DNA of 34,750 nt from Eubacteriales bacterium OttesenSCG-928-K08. Lineage in GTDB: Bacteria; Bacillota; Clostridia; Christensenellales; CAG-138. The notes below the pieces were generated by a model. It was not told the DNA's origin. It searched no databases and saw only the letters and a list, made by a program, of their open reading frames with translations. Shown here piece by piece: positions 1 through 7,457 of this stretch (positions are counted from its first letter, which is position 1; every line of letters begins with the position of its first letter). Both the position numbers and the translations under genes were made by a program. The stretch lies in NCBI GenBank assembly GCA_030266105.1, contig JAJDHH010000015.1, positions 1-34,750 of the forward strand, in the 5' to 3' direction.

Positions 1-35
1 CAAAAAATGATGTAATTTCGGATGGGAGCTTTCTT

Positions 36-992
36 GTGCTTGATCAACTCTTATCAACGAGTGAGCCGTGGCTGCAATACACAATTCGATTAAATATTCT
101 CAATGAAAACAAAGATGATTTGCTTGTTTTAAAAAACGAAGCGTTAAAGGACAAGAAAATTCTTTCTTATCTAAATGATATTACTAACTTCCACAACACA
201 ATAGTCAGAAATCATAAGGACCCGGAACTATCCATACACAAGCTGCTGTTCCTCCTTGATATTGGATTTGAGACGGATATACCCCAAATTAAAAGCGCTG
301 TTAACCAAATAATTAACCATAAGGACACAAACGGCGTTTATCAGTCGATGACAAATATACCCCCGCATTACGGCGGGAAAGGCGAAGATGTTTTCGGCTG
401 GTGTTTATGTGATGCCCCATTGCTGCTAATGGCGTTGCTTAAGGCCAAAATTGATTATCAGCAGCATATCAAGCAGGGCGTGGAGCATCTTACAGGCCTT
501 TATAAAGAACAGGGTTTCCCCTGCTCGGTATCAAAAGAGCACGGGTCATTCAGAGGGCCGGGCCGTAAAGATGATTGTTGCCCATATGCAACGCTTATCA
601 TGCTAAAGCTATTGTCTGAAATTGAAGAATATCAACACAGCGACATCGTAAAAAACATAGCCGAGGTCATTCTTTCTTTATGGGAAAACAGCCTTAAAAG
701 GCATCCGTACATGTTCTATATGGGTACTGATTTTCGCAAACTGAAGGCGCCTGCCATGTGGTATGATATTGTAAGCGTTTTAGATGTTTTAAGCAGATTT
801 GATTTCGTGAAAACCGATTGGCGGTTTTGTGAGATGATAGATTTAATACAGCAAAAACAAAATGCAGATGGCATGTTCGTTCCCGAATCGGTATACCAAA
901 AATTCAAGGGCTGGGATTTTGGGCAGAAAAAAACGGTATCGCCTTATTTAACCTATCTTTGTATTCGCCTGTTAAAGCGTGTGAATGGATAG
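36..992 (+). CDS. terpenoid-cyclase/prenyltransferase-fold protein, function unknown
   Basis: The 318-residue product resembles the alpha/alpha-toroid proteins related to squalene cyclases and prenyltransferases that are often annotated only as hypothetical in Clostridia. The C-terminal part has the repeat-like pattern QKQNADGMF followed by a GWDFGQKKTVSPYLT segment, and an earlier CPYATLIMLKLLSE helix. I see no DXDD or other cyclase catalytic motif, so enzymatic activity is not supported. There is no signal peptide or membrane segment. The start is set at a GTG with GGGAG seven bases upstream. However, the frame stays open to the left edge of the window, so a longer N-terminus cannot be excluded. 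A terminator follows directly after the stop, so it ends its own transcript and is not joined to clpP. Confidence 0.6.
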   Translation: MLDQLLSTSEPWLQYTIRLNILNENKDDLLVLKNEALKDKKILSYLNDITNFHNTIVRNHKDPELSIHKLLFLLDIGFETDIPQIKSAVNQIINHKDTNGVYQSMTNIPPHYGGKGEDVFGWCLCDAPLLLMALLKAKIDYQQHIKQGVEHLTGLYKEQGFPCSVSKEHGSFRGPGRKDDCCPYATLIMLKLLSEIEEYQHSDIVKNIAEVILSLWENSLKRHPYMFYMGTDFRKLKAPAMWYDIVSVLDVLSRFDFVKTDWRFCEMIDLIQQKQNADGMFVPESVYQKFKGWDFGQKKTVSPYLTYLCIRLLKRVNG

Positions 993-1028
993 ACGCCCGC
1001 GGATAATATTTTTTCCAGGGCGTTTTTT
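993..1028 (+). terminator. intrinsic terminator after the toroid-fold gene
   Basis: ACGCCC (993-998) pairs with GGGCGT (1018-1023), with an inner GGA/TCC pairing, and is followed by a run of six T (1023-1028). It begins one base after the stop codon. Confidence 0.65.
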
Positions 1029-1124
1029 ACCTTAACTGATTGCTTATCATTTGTGAAAATTGCGAACTAATTTCTCTAATTTCAAACAAAATGTATACTC
1101 GCTGTTAATATCCTTTGGTTCATA

Positions 1125-1153
1125 TTGACAGTCAAGTTTATGCGCGGTAATAT
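1125..1153 (+). promoter_or_regulatory. sigma-A-type promoter for clpP
   Basis: TTGACA (1125-1130), a 17-bp spacer and TAATAT (1148-1153). The -35 box is part of the small palindrome TTGACAGTCAA. I found no clear CtsR operator repeat in this 230-bp intergenic region, so heat-shock control is not shown. Confidence 0.55.
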
Positions 1154-1257
1154 ATAAAAACTTAATAGTTAAGTGTTTAACTAATTGAAGGCGGCGTTTG
1201 TTTGACTTCAAATTATAAAGAAAATTCACAAGCTGAAAATGAAAGGTGCGATTTAAA

Positions 1258-1845
1258 ATGAATATGAGTTTAGTGCCCTATGTTGTAGAACAGACAAGCC
1301 GTGGTGAGCGCTCCTACGATATATTTTCCAGGTTGCTTAACGACCGGATAATCCTTCTTTCCGAGGAGGTTAACGACAATATTGCCAGCCTGATCGTTGC
1401 GCAGCTGCTTTTCCTGGAATCGCAGGATTCCGATAAGGACATTCAGCTTTACATCAACAGCCCCGGTGGGTCGGTGACTGCGGGTATGGCCATCTACGAT
1501 ACGATGCAGTATGTTAAGCCCGATGTTTCAACCATTTGCATAGGCATGGCGGCCTCCATGGGAGCGTTTTTGCTTTCAAGCGGCGCAAAGGGCAAACGGA
1601 TTGCGCTTCCCAATGCTGAAATTATGATCCACCAGCCATCCGGCGGCAGCAGAGGACAGGCAACCGACATCCAAATTCAGGCCGAGCACATACTAAAAAC
1701 CAAGGAAAAACTCAACCGGATTTTAGCCGAAAACTCCGGCCAATCGCTCGAAAGAGTAACAAAGGATTGTGAGCGCGATTACTTTATGGACGCAACGGAA
1801 GCCAAGGAATATGGACTGATCGACAAAATCATCAAAAAACGGTGA
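1258..1845 (+). CDS. clpP: ATP-dependent Clp protease proteolytic subunit ClpP
   Basis: ClpP is the serine protease core that works with ClpX or ClpC ATPases in the cytosol to degrade misfolded and regulatory proteins. The 195-residue length is typical. The catalytic triad is visible as Ser100 in GMAASMG, His125 in IMIHQPSGG and Asp174 in CERDYFM. The N-terminus [19 protein letters not shown] is the usual conserved start region. I chose ATG 1258 over the upstream in-frame GTG at 1246, because that GTG overlaps the ribosome binding site AAAGGTG and adds residues not normal for the family. clpX is not adjacent; ftsH follows after 112 bp on the same strand, so two quality-control proteases are neighbours. 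Confidence 0.97.
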   Translation: MNMSLVPYVVEQTSRGERSYDIFSRLLNDRIILLSEEVNDNIASLIVAQLLFLESQDSDKDIQLYINSPGGSVTAGMAIYDTMQYVKPDVSTICIGMAASMGAFLLSSGAKGKRIALPNAEIMIHQPSGGSRGQATDIQIQAEHILKTKEKLNRILAENSGQSLERVTKDCERDYFMDATEAKEYGLIDKIIKKR

Positions 1846-1897
1846 CGATTGGCCAACCACCAAAAAAGCACTCTAACTCAATGAGCAGGAGCTCAGG

Positions 1898-1928
1898 GGG
1901 GATGTGGACCCCAAGCCGCCACATCCCC
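1898..1928 (+). promoter_or_regulatory. perfect 10-bp hairpin in the ftsH leader
   Basis: GGGGATGTGG (1898-1907) and CCACATCCCC (1919-1928) form a perfect stem with an 11-base loop, ending 13 bases before the ftsH ribosome binding site. No T tract follows, so it is not an ordinary terminator. It may stabilise or regulate the ftsH message; its role is inferred only from position. Confidence 0.5.
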
Positions 1929-1957
1929 AAGCACTAAAGCAGAAAGGAGGATATAGT

Positions 1958-3877
1958 ATGAATAACAATAATAACAAAAACGACAATCGGGATGCCTCCC
2001 AAAAAAGGCGGATAGTACGCTTGCCCCGAATGCTTCCGATGCTGCTCATTTTATTTTTGATCGGCAGCATGATAACAAGCGGCACATTTCAGGTCACAAG
2101 AGCTGTTGATTACAGCCAGTTTTTAGATCTGCTGGATAGCGGCAGCATTGCCGCAGTTGAGGTGGGCGCCTCAGAGATCGGATTTACACTGCTTGAAAGC
2201 GCGGATGCCACAGCAATCAACAATATTCTTTCAACGGATGGAAAGACGATTACGCCCGATGCAAAAACAGTATATATCACAGGCCGCATGGATGACCCCG
2301 GCCTTGTTGACCGGCTGCGCGAAAGCGGCATAAAGTTTACTCAGGTGGTTCCCAAAAATAACACACTGCTTTCCATAATTTTATCATTACTGCCCTTTAT
2401 TTTGATGATCGCGATCTACTATGCGTTTTTCCGCATGATGGCAAAGCGCTCAGGCGGTGGTGACGGCGGAATTTTAGGCGGCATAGGCAATGTGGGCAAA
2501 TCCAAAGCAAAAATGTATAGCGTGGAGGAAAAAACAGGCGTTACTTTCCTCGATGTCGCCGGGCAGGACGAAGCAAAAGAGAGCCTCGCCGAAATGGTGG
2601 ATTACCTGCATCAGCCCGGAAAATACGCTAAAATTGGCGCAAAGCAGCCAAGGGGCGCATTGCTAGTTGGCCCCCCCGGCACAGGCAAAACCCTGCTTGC
2701 AAAGGCTGTTGCTGGCGAAGCCGGAGTTCCGTTTTTCCACCTTTCCGGCTCTGAATTTGTGGAGATGTTCGTTGGCGTGGGCGCAAGCCGTGTTCGGGAT
2801 CTTTTCCAAACGGCGGCAAAAAGCGCACCCTGCATAATATTCATAGATGAAATTGACGCAATCGGTAAAAAGCGCGACACTCAGTTTGGTACAAACGATG
2901 AGCGCGAGCAAACGCTCAACCAGCTGCTTTCCGAAATGGATGGTTTTGGTTCAAACACGGGCATACTCGTGCTTGCGGCCACAAACCGGCCCGAGGTGCT
3001 GGACCCTGCGCTTTTAAGGCCGGGCCGTTTTGACCGAAGAGTCATAGTGGATCGCCCCGATCTTCCGGGCCGCGAGAGTATACTAAAGGTGCATGCGGCC
3101 AAGGTCGCCATGGAGCCGGATGTGGATTTCCACGCCGTTGCGCTTGCATCAAGCGGAACTACGGGTGCTGACCTTGCCAACATGGTTAACGAAGCGGCGC
3201 TTCGCGCCGTTAAAATGGGGCGCAGCACAGTTTCTCAGGAAGACCTTATAGAATCCGTGGAGCTTGTAATTGCCGGCAAAGAGAAAAAAGACCGTGTGCT
3301 TAACGAAAAGGAAAAACGAATGGTCGCCTACCACGAGGTGGGGCATGCGCTCGTTTCGGCAAAACAAAAGCACGCCCAGCCCGTGCAAAAGATTACGATT
3401 ATCCCAAGAACGATGGGCTCGCTTGGCTACACCATGAGCGTGCCTGAGGAGGACAGATATTTGCTCACACGCGGCGAGCTTTTGGGCCAGATCACAATGC
3501 TGCTTGGCGGCAGGGCCGCGGAGCAGATCGTGTTTGGCGATGTTTCCACGGGCGCAGCTAACGACATTGAGCGGGCAACAAGCCTTGCGCGCAAAATGGT
3601 GACACAATACGGCATGAGCGATGCCTTTGGCTCGATGGGGTTAGAAAGCGCACAAAACCAATACCTTGATGGCCGAAATGTATCAACATGCTCTGAACAA
3701 ACAGGCGCACAGATTGATAATGAGGTTCGCCTTATTATTGAAAGCTGCCAGAACGAAGCTGTTGCACTGCTTGAGCAAAACAGGGATGCGCTCAACAGGA
3801 TTTCAGAATACCTGATTGAAAAGGAAAACCTCACTGGCGAGCAGTTTATGTCGTTGTTAGAACAGGATGCGGCATAG
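1958..3877 (+). CDS. ftsH: ATP-dependent zinc metalloprotease FtsH
   Basis: FtsH is a membrane-anchored AAA+ protease that degrades membrane and short-lived cytosolic proteins as a hexamer. The 639-residue product has a basic N-terminus, a first membrane segment at about 27-43, an extracytoplasmic domain, and a second membrane segment at about 137-159. These are followed by Walker A GPPGTGKT (238-245), Walker B IIFIDEID (293-300) and the second region of homology around 341-360. The zinc site is HEVGH (459-463), where most FtsH proteins have HEAGH; the zinc-binding histidines and catalytic glutamate are kept, with a likely third ligand Asp536. ATG 1958 is chosen because AGAAAGGAGG lies seven bases upstream; the in-frame extension to 1904 runs through the leader hairpin. 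Confidence 0.97.
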   Translation: MNNNNNKNDNRDASQKRRIVRLPRMLPMLLILFLIGSMITSGTFQVTRAVDYSQFLDLLDSGSIAAVEVGASEIGFTLLESADATAINNILSTDGKTITPDAKTVYITGRMDDPGLVDRLRESGIKFTQVVPKNNTLLSIILSLLPFILMIAIYYAFFRMMAKRSGGGDGGILGGIGNVGKSKAKMYSVEEKTGVTFLDVAGQDEAKESLAEMVDYLHQPGKYAKIGAKQPRGALLVGPPGTGKTLLAKAVAGEAGVPFFHLSGSEFVEMFVGVGASRVRDLFQTAAKSAPCIIFIDEIDAIGKKRDTQFGTNDEREQTLNQLLSEMDGFGSNTGILVLAATNRPEVLDPALLRPGRFDRRVIVDRPDLPGRESILKVHAAKVAMEPDVDFHAVALASSGTTGADLANMVNEAALRAVKMGRSTVSQEDLIESVELVIAGKEKKDRVLNEKEKRMVAYHEVGHALVSAKQKHAQPVQKITIIPRTMGSLGYTMSVPEEDRYLLTRGELLGQITMLLGGRAAEQIVFGDVSTGAANDIERATSLARKMVTQYGMSDAFGSMGLESAQNQYLDGRNVSTCSEQTGAQIDNEVRLIIESCQNEAVALLEQNRDALNRISEYLIEKENLTGEQFMSLLEQDAA

Positions 3878-3914
3878 CAGGCTAAAAACAATATGCGAAT
3901 TTTCCCCAGACACA

Positions 3915-3937
3915 GGGCGCAGTCAACGACTGCGCCC
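3915..3937 (+). terminator. 10-bp hairpin after ftsH, weak terminator
   Basis: GGGCGCAGTC (3915-3924) and GACTGCGCCC (3928-3937) form a perfect GC-rich stem with a 3-base loop, 38 bases after the ftsH stop. There is no T run, so it may be a 3' stability element or a Rho-assisted end rather than a classical intrinsic terminator. Confidence 0.45.
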
Positions 3938-3973
3938 TCAATACTGTCAAAAAATTTCTCTTCGGGGATTATT

Positions 3974-4235
3974 AAGGGGCCACCTGCCACAGTTCGCAGT
4001 TTGCGCAACGCTTTCTTAGGTAGCGTTGCTTTCTGCTCACTGGGCCTGCGTTTCGCTGCATCTGCCGCTGGCAGCGCTCAACTCCGGCCCCTTGATTTTT
4101 AATATGTGGGCAAGTGCGGCGTGTACGCACGCAGGCCCACACCTCGCACGTTTTGCTGGCCGTAAGGTCTCGCCGAACAAGCAAAACGTGGAAAACTCAA
4201 AAAAGTGATGTGCTGCAAAGCCGCAGCACTTTTTT
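3974..4235 (+). ncRNA. candidate structured RNA of unknown class between ftsH and marR
   Basis: This 262-nt stretch has no credible coding frame but contains a chain of inverted repeats. AAGGGGCC (3974-3981) pairs with GGCCCCTT (4086-4093) and encloses GCAACGCT/AGCGTTGC (4005-4012/4022-4029) and CTGCC/GGCAG (4062-4066/4070-4074). It continues with TGTGGGC/GCCCACA (4105-4111/4135-4141) around an inner GCGTG-tacg-CACGC hairpin. Next is CACGTTTTGC/GCAAAACGTG (4147-4156/4181-4190), and last a terminator hairpin at 4210-4235 with six T on the plus strand. I checked by eye for signatures of tmRNA, SRP RNA and RNase P RNA and saw none. It could instead be a cluster of intergenic palindromic repeats. 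No strong promoter was found upstream. Confidence 0.35.
4210..4235 (+). terminator. intrinsic terminator ending the structured region
   Basis: GTGCTGC (4210-4216) and GCAGCAC (4223-4229) with a 6-base loop are followed by TTTTTT (4230-4235). It may also help end the minus-strand marR transcript, which stops at 4244, although the T run on that strand is interrupted. Confidence 0.7.
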
Positions 4236-4243
4236 GACACTAT

Positions 4244-4702
4244 TCAGGAATCCTCTTCACATATCTGCGAACAAATATCTGTTAACCCAAGCATCAGCTC
4301 AACAAGCATCCGCATTTGGTCTTCTCCAAATCTTTTCAAAATCATTTCCCATAGCTCATCGTACCTTTGGGAAGTTTCCTTAGCAAAACTGCTGCCCTTT
4401 TCCGTTGCGCTTATTGAAATTTTGCGCCTGTCACGCGGATCGATCTCTCTTGTAATATGTCCCTTTTTTTCAAGCGTGCTCAAAATGTAGGAAACTGCGG
4501 GTTTTGTTATCTGCAGCTGCTCTTGAATTTCGGGAACGTTGAGGTTTACGCTGTTGCCTTCGCTGCAACCGCAAGCCCCGGTTATGCTTTTAAGAATTGC
4601 CAGCTCATTCATCGGAATATCACATTCTGATGAAAGCGCGGATTCTATTTTTTTGAAACGCATCATAGCAACAAAAAACTCGTTTTGCAACTCACTACGC
4701 AT
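4244..4702 (-). CDS. MarR-family transcriptional regulator
   Basis: The 152-residue product has the winged-helix layout of MarR dimeric regulators. A helix region is followed by the recognition segment QEQLQITKPAVSYILSTLE and a wing with EIDPRDRRKISISATEKG, which matches the family's conserved D-x-R-D-R-R/K-x-x-x-x-L/I-T pattern. The start is ATG 4702, which has GAGGGG seven bases upstream; the in-frame GTG at 4720 overlaps that site. The gene is divergent from the fatty-acid operon starting at 5048, so autoregulation and control of that operon are plausible. The cysteine pair in the GACGCSEGN segment might be redox- or ligand-sensitive, but this is speculation. Confidence 0.85.
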   Translation of the reverse strand: MRSELQNEFFVAMMRFKKIESALSSECDIPMNELAILKSITGACGCSEGNSVNLNVPEIQEQLQITKPAVSYILSTLEKKGHITREIDPRDRRKISISATEKGSSFAKETSQRYDELWEMILKRFGEDQMRMLVELMLGLTDICSQICEEDS

Positions 4703-4733
4703 AGATAGACCCCTCAACACTGAGATTTATTAT

Positions 4734-4762
4734 AGTATACCTGAAATATAAGGCATTCACAA
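4734..4762 (-). promoter_or_regulatory. promoter of the marR gene
   Basis: On the minus strand, TTGTGA (4762-4757), a 17-bp spacer and TATACT (4739-4734) lie about 32 bases before the ATG. Confidence 0.6.
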
Positions 4763-4787
4763 ATTATTGTGCCCACTAACTTAGCCG

Positions 4788-4852
4788 TGCAATTTTTGCA
4801 CTGCAATGCACTATAGTGCAAAATTTGCACACTTTTTTGCGCAAAATTTGCG
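4788..4852. promoter_or_regulatory. cluster of TGCA/CGCA palindromes, likely activator or repressor binding sites
   Basis: Four palindromes lie close together: TGCAATTTTTGCA (4788-4800, imperfect), TGCACTATAGTGCA (4807-4820, perfect), TGCAAAATTTGCA (4817-4829) and CGCAAAATTTGCG (4840-4852). The last two share the core GCAAAATTTGC and have centres 23 bp apart. They are about 135 to 190 bp upstream of the start predicted for the sigma-54 promoter at 4953. That distance suits an enhancer for an NtrC-class activator. They do not overlap the marR promoter, which argues against a simple MarR autorepression site. Confidence 0.55.
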
Positions 4853-4952
4853 TAAGTTTCTTTTGCTTTCTCTCACTCCAAAAACTGTTTTTCGCCAGCA
4901 TTAGGCTACTTGCGGACAAGATTATAATGATAAAGCATATATGAACAGCTTT

Positions 4953-4969
4953 TTGGCATAGAAATTGCT
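4953..4969 (+). promoter_or_regulatory. sigma-54 (-24/-12) promoter of the fatty-acid operon
   Basis: TTGGCATAGAAATTGCT matches the sigma-54 pattern YTGGCAYR-N4-TTGCW, with the invariant GG (4955-4956) and GC (4967-4968) at the required 10-bp separation. Transcription would start near 4980, about 67 bases before the ATG at 5048. A sigma-54 activator gene lies at the far end of the same module. A possible sigma-A reading (TTGGCA, 15-bp spacer, TATAAT at 4974-4979) is less good because of the short spacer. Confidence 0.75.
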
Positions 4970-5047
4970 AGTATATAATAAGGAATAGCTAAAACGCTCA
5001 TGCTATTGCACAAACAGATAGAACACAATACCGGAAGGAGCAACAAG

Positions 5048-7432
5048 ATGGACAAAACAATAAGAAAGGTCGGTATTTTGGGTTCCGGGACAATGGGCAG
5101 CGGCTTAGCTTCCCACCTTGCAAATGCGGGCATACCAAGCATTTTGCTTGATATTGTGCCCCGGGAGCTCACAGCGGAGGAAGCAAAAAAAGGGCTGACA
5201 CTGGAAAGCCCTGCGGTTCGCAACCGCATCGTCAACCAAAACAAAATCAATGGCGTAACAAAAATGAAACCGCCGGGGATTATGCGAAGCGATTTTGCAG
5301 ACCTGATCGCAACCGGCAACCTGGAGGACGACCTCGATCAGCTTTTGGAATGCGACTGGGTTGTGGAGGTTGTTGCCGAGAGGCTGGACATCAAAAAATC
5401 TGTTCTCCAAAAGGTCGCGCCCTTTGTTAAGCCGGGCACGATATTTACATCCAACACATCGGGCATTTCAATTAACCGCATCGCTGAGGATATGCCTGAA
5501 AAATTCCGCAACTACTGGTGCGGCACGCACTTTTTTAATCCAATCCGTTACATGAGCCTTGTTGAAATCATCCCGGGCAACGATACTCTGCCCGAAGTGC
5601 TTGATTTCCTGAAGAATTTTATGACACGCGAGCTTGGCAAAACAACCGTTTTTTGCAAAGACACGCCCTGCTTTATCGCAAACCGCGTGGGTGGCGCGCT
5701 GATGACGGACGTTTTGCAGCTGACCGAAAAACACGGCTTGACATTCTCGCAGGCGGACGCGATGACGGGCGTTTGCCTCGGGCGGCCTAAAACGGCCACA
5801 TTCCGCCTGTTTGACCTTGTGGGCCTCGACATTGGCACAACAAGCGCAAAAACCGTGCGCGACAATGTAACCGATCCCGAGGAGCAAAAGCGCTTTACTG
5901 CACCTGACTATATCGACCGGATGATGCAGGATAAGCTTTTGGGCAACAAGGTCGGCAAGGGCTTTTACACGCGCAAGGGTAAAGAGTTTTTGATGTACGA
6001 TCCTGAAACAAACTCCTATGTTGCGCAGGTTCCGGCGGATTATGAAAGCTTAAAACTTGCGGATGCCCAACGCAAGCTTCCGGATAAGCTTGCAGTTTTG
6101 TTTGATGGCAGCGATGTTGCTTCCGAGCTTGTTTGGACGCATATGAAAAACTATTTTTCATATGTTGCATCGCTTATTCCCGAAATATCGGATGATATTT
6201 ATAATGTGGATGTTGCCATGGAGCTTGGCTACAACCATAAGGCAGGCCCCTTCCGCACATGGAACGGACTGGACCTTAATAAATACGTAACCCGCATGGA
6301 AGAAGAAGGCACAAAGGTCGCCGATTGGGTGAAGGAAATGCTCGCGGCAGGCTTTAAATCCTTCTACACCGTTATCGACGGCAATGAATACTACTATAGT
6401 CCGCAAAAGAAGGATTATGTGCCTGTCGAAATGCCCAAGGATGCGCTCATCAACGGCAAGAACACAAGGCTTGTGGCCCAGCTTAAGGATGCTGCGCTGT
6501 TTGATATTGGCGACAATGTGCTTTGCCTTGAGCTGCAGGCCAAGAACGCCGCGCTTAGCAGCGACGCTACGGATTCCATACTCGCCGCTTGCGACGAGCT
6601 TGATAAAAACTGGGCGGCAATGGTAATCACAAGCGCAGGCAAAAACTTCTGCGTAGGCGCCGACCTAAAAGGCGTGCTCTCACTCATTAAGGAGAATAAA
6701 TTCGATGAGCTGGAGCAGGCGCTCAAGCATACGCAGCGTGTGCCCATGCGGCTCAAATATTCCCGCAAGCCCATTGTGGCAGCGCCCTTTGGCATGACGC
6801 TTGGCGGCGGCTGCGAGCTTGCGATGCACTGCTCGGCAATCCAGGCGGCGGGCGAAACCTACATGGGGCTCGTTGAAATTGGCGTGGGTGTAATTCCCGG
6901 CAGCGGCGGCACAAAGGAAACCGTTGTGCGTGCAGTTCAAAAGGCAACAAGCACAAACACGCCGGTTGTCGACTATTTGATGCCCGCGCTCATGTCAATC
7001 GGCACGGCAAAAACATCCTCCAGCGGATATGATGCAATGGAGCTTGGCTACATGCGCCCGACAGACGGCGTGAGCCTCAGCCGCACATATCAGCTAAACG
7101 ATGCAAAGGCGCGCGCGCTGGCGCTGGTTGCAACGAACTACCGCCCGCCCATTGCAAGGCCATTCCCCGTGCCCAACGCCAACGACAATGCGCTGCTGCT
7201 TATGATCGCGCAGGGCATGCTCATGGCAGAGTACATGACAGAGCATGATTATCTCATCCTTGAAAAGCTGTTCTTTATAATGACAGGCGGCGGTTTGAGC
7301 AAAAACGAAATGATCACCGAGGAATACCTGCTTAAGCTTGAGCGCGAAGCCTTTGTTGAGCTTTGCCGCGAGCAAAAAACGCAGGATCGCATTGAGCACA
7401 TGCTTAAAACCGGCAAAGCGTTGCGCAACTAA
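5048..7432 (+). CDS. fadN: 3-hydroxyacyl-CoA dehydrogenase / enoyl-CoA hydratase, FadN-like
   Basis: This is a bifunctional beta-oxidation enzyme of 794 residues. It is expected to hydrate enoyl-CoA and oxidise the resulting 3-hydroxyacyl-CoA with NAD. The N-terminal Rossmann motif GSGTMGSG (12-19) and the GTHFFNP segment near residue 160, which carries the catalytic histidine of the dehydrogenase, are clear. A C-terminal crotonase domain at about 490-700 shows NFCVGADLKG, FGMTLGGGCELAMH and a following GVGVIPGSGGTKE. The order (dehydrogenase first, hydratase last) is that of Bacillus FadN, not E. coli FadB. ATG 5048 is preceded by GGAAGGAG; the upstream ATG at 5000 lacks a site. It is the first gene behind the sigma-54 promoter, and a thiolase gene follows 25 bp later. 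Confidence 0.9.
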   Translation: MDKTIRKVGILGSGTMGSGLASHLANAGIPSILLDIVPRELTAEEAKKGLTLESPAVRNRIVNQNKINGVTKMKPPGIMRSDFADLIATGNLEDDLDQLLECDWVVEVVAERLDIKKSVLQKVAPFVKPGTIFTSNTSGISINRIAEDMPEKFRNYWCGTHFFNPIRYMSLVEIIPGNDTLPEVLDFLKNFMTRELGKTTVFCKDTPCFIANRVGGALMTDVLQLTEKHGLTFSQADAMTGVCLGRPKTATFRLFDLVGLDIGTTSAKTVRDNVTDPEEQKRFTAPDYIDRMMQDKLLGNKVGKGFYTRKGKEFLMYDPETNSYVAQVPADYESLKLADAQRKLPDKLAVLFDGSDVASELVWTHMKNYFSYVASLIPEISDDIYNVDVAMELGYNHKAGPFRTWNGLDLNKYVTRMEEEGTKVADWVKEMLAAGFKSFYTVIDGNEYYYSPQKKDYVPVEMPKDALINGKNTRLVAQLKDAALFDIGDNVLCLELQAKNAALSSDATDSILAACDELDKNWAAMVITSAGKNFCVGADLKGVLSLIKENKFDELEQALKHTQRVPMRLKYSRKPIVAAPFGMTLGGGCELAMHCSAIQAAGETYMGLVEIGVGVIPGSGGTKETVVRAVQKATSTNTPVVDYLMPALMSIGTAKTSSSGYDAMELGYMRPTDGVSLSRTYQLNDAKARALALVATNYRPPIARPFPVPNANDNALLLMIAQGMLMAEYMTEHDYLILEKLFFIMTGGGLSKNEMITEEYLLKLEREAFVELCREQKTQDRIEHMLKTGKALRN

Positions 7433-7457
7433 CTAATAAGGAAGGAAGGTTCTTTTT

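Noticed and set aside
1047-1229. 60-residue minus-strand open frame upstream of clpP
   Set aside because: It overlaps the clpP promoter, has no ribosome binding site and no recognisable protein features.
3427-4008. Long minus-strand open frame (193 codons) opposite the end of ftsH
   Set aside because: It is antisense to a strongly conserved coding region and low in recognisable protein features; it is a by-product of ftsH codon use.
3893-4240. Several short open frames on both strands in the structured region
   Set aside because: They are short, mutually overlapping and lack ribosome binding sites; inverted repeats explain the sequence better.
4974-4979. TATAAT as sigma-A -10 box for the fatty-acid operon
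   Set aside because: The best -35 candidate gives only a 15-bp spacer; the sigma-54 element overlapping it fits much better. It could still be a weak second promoter.
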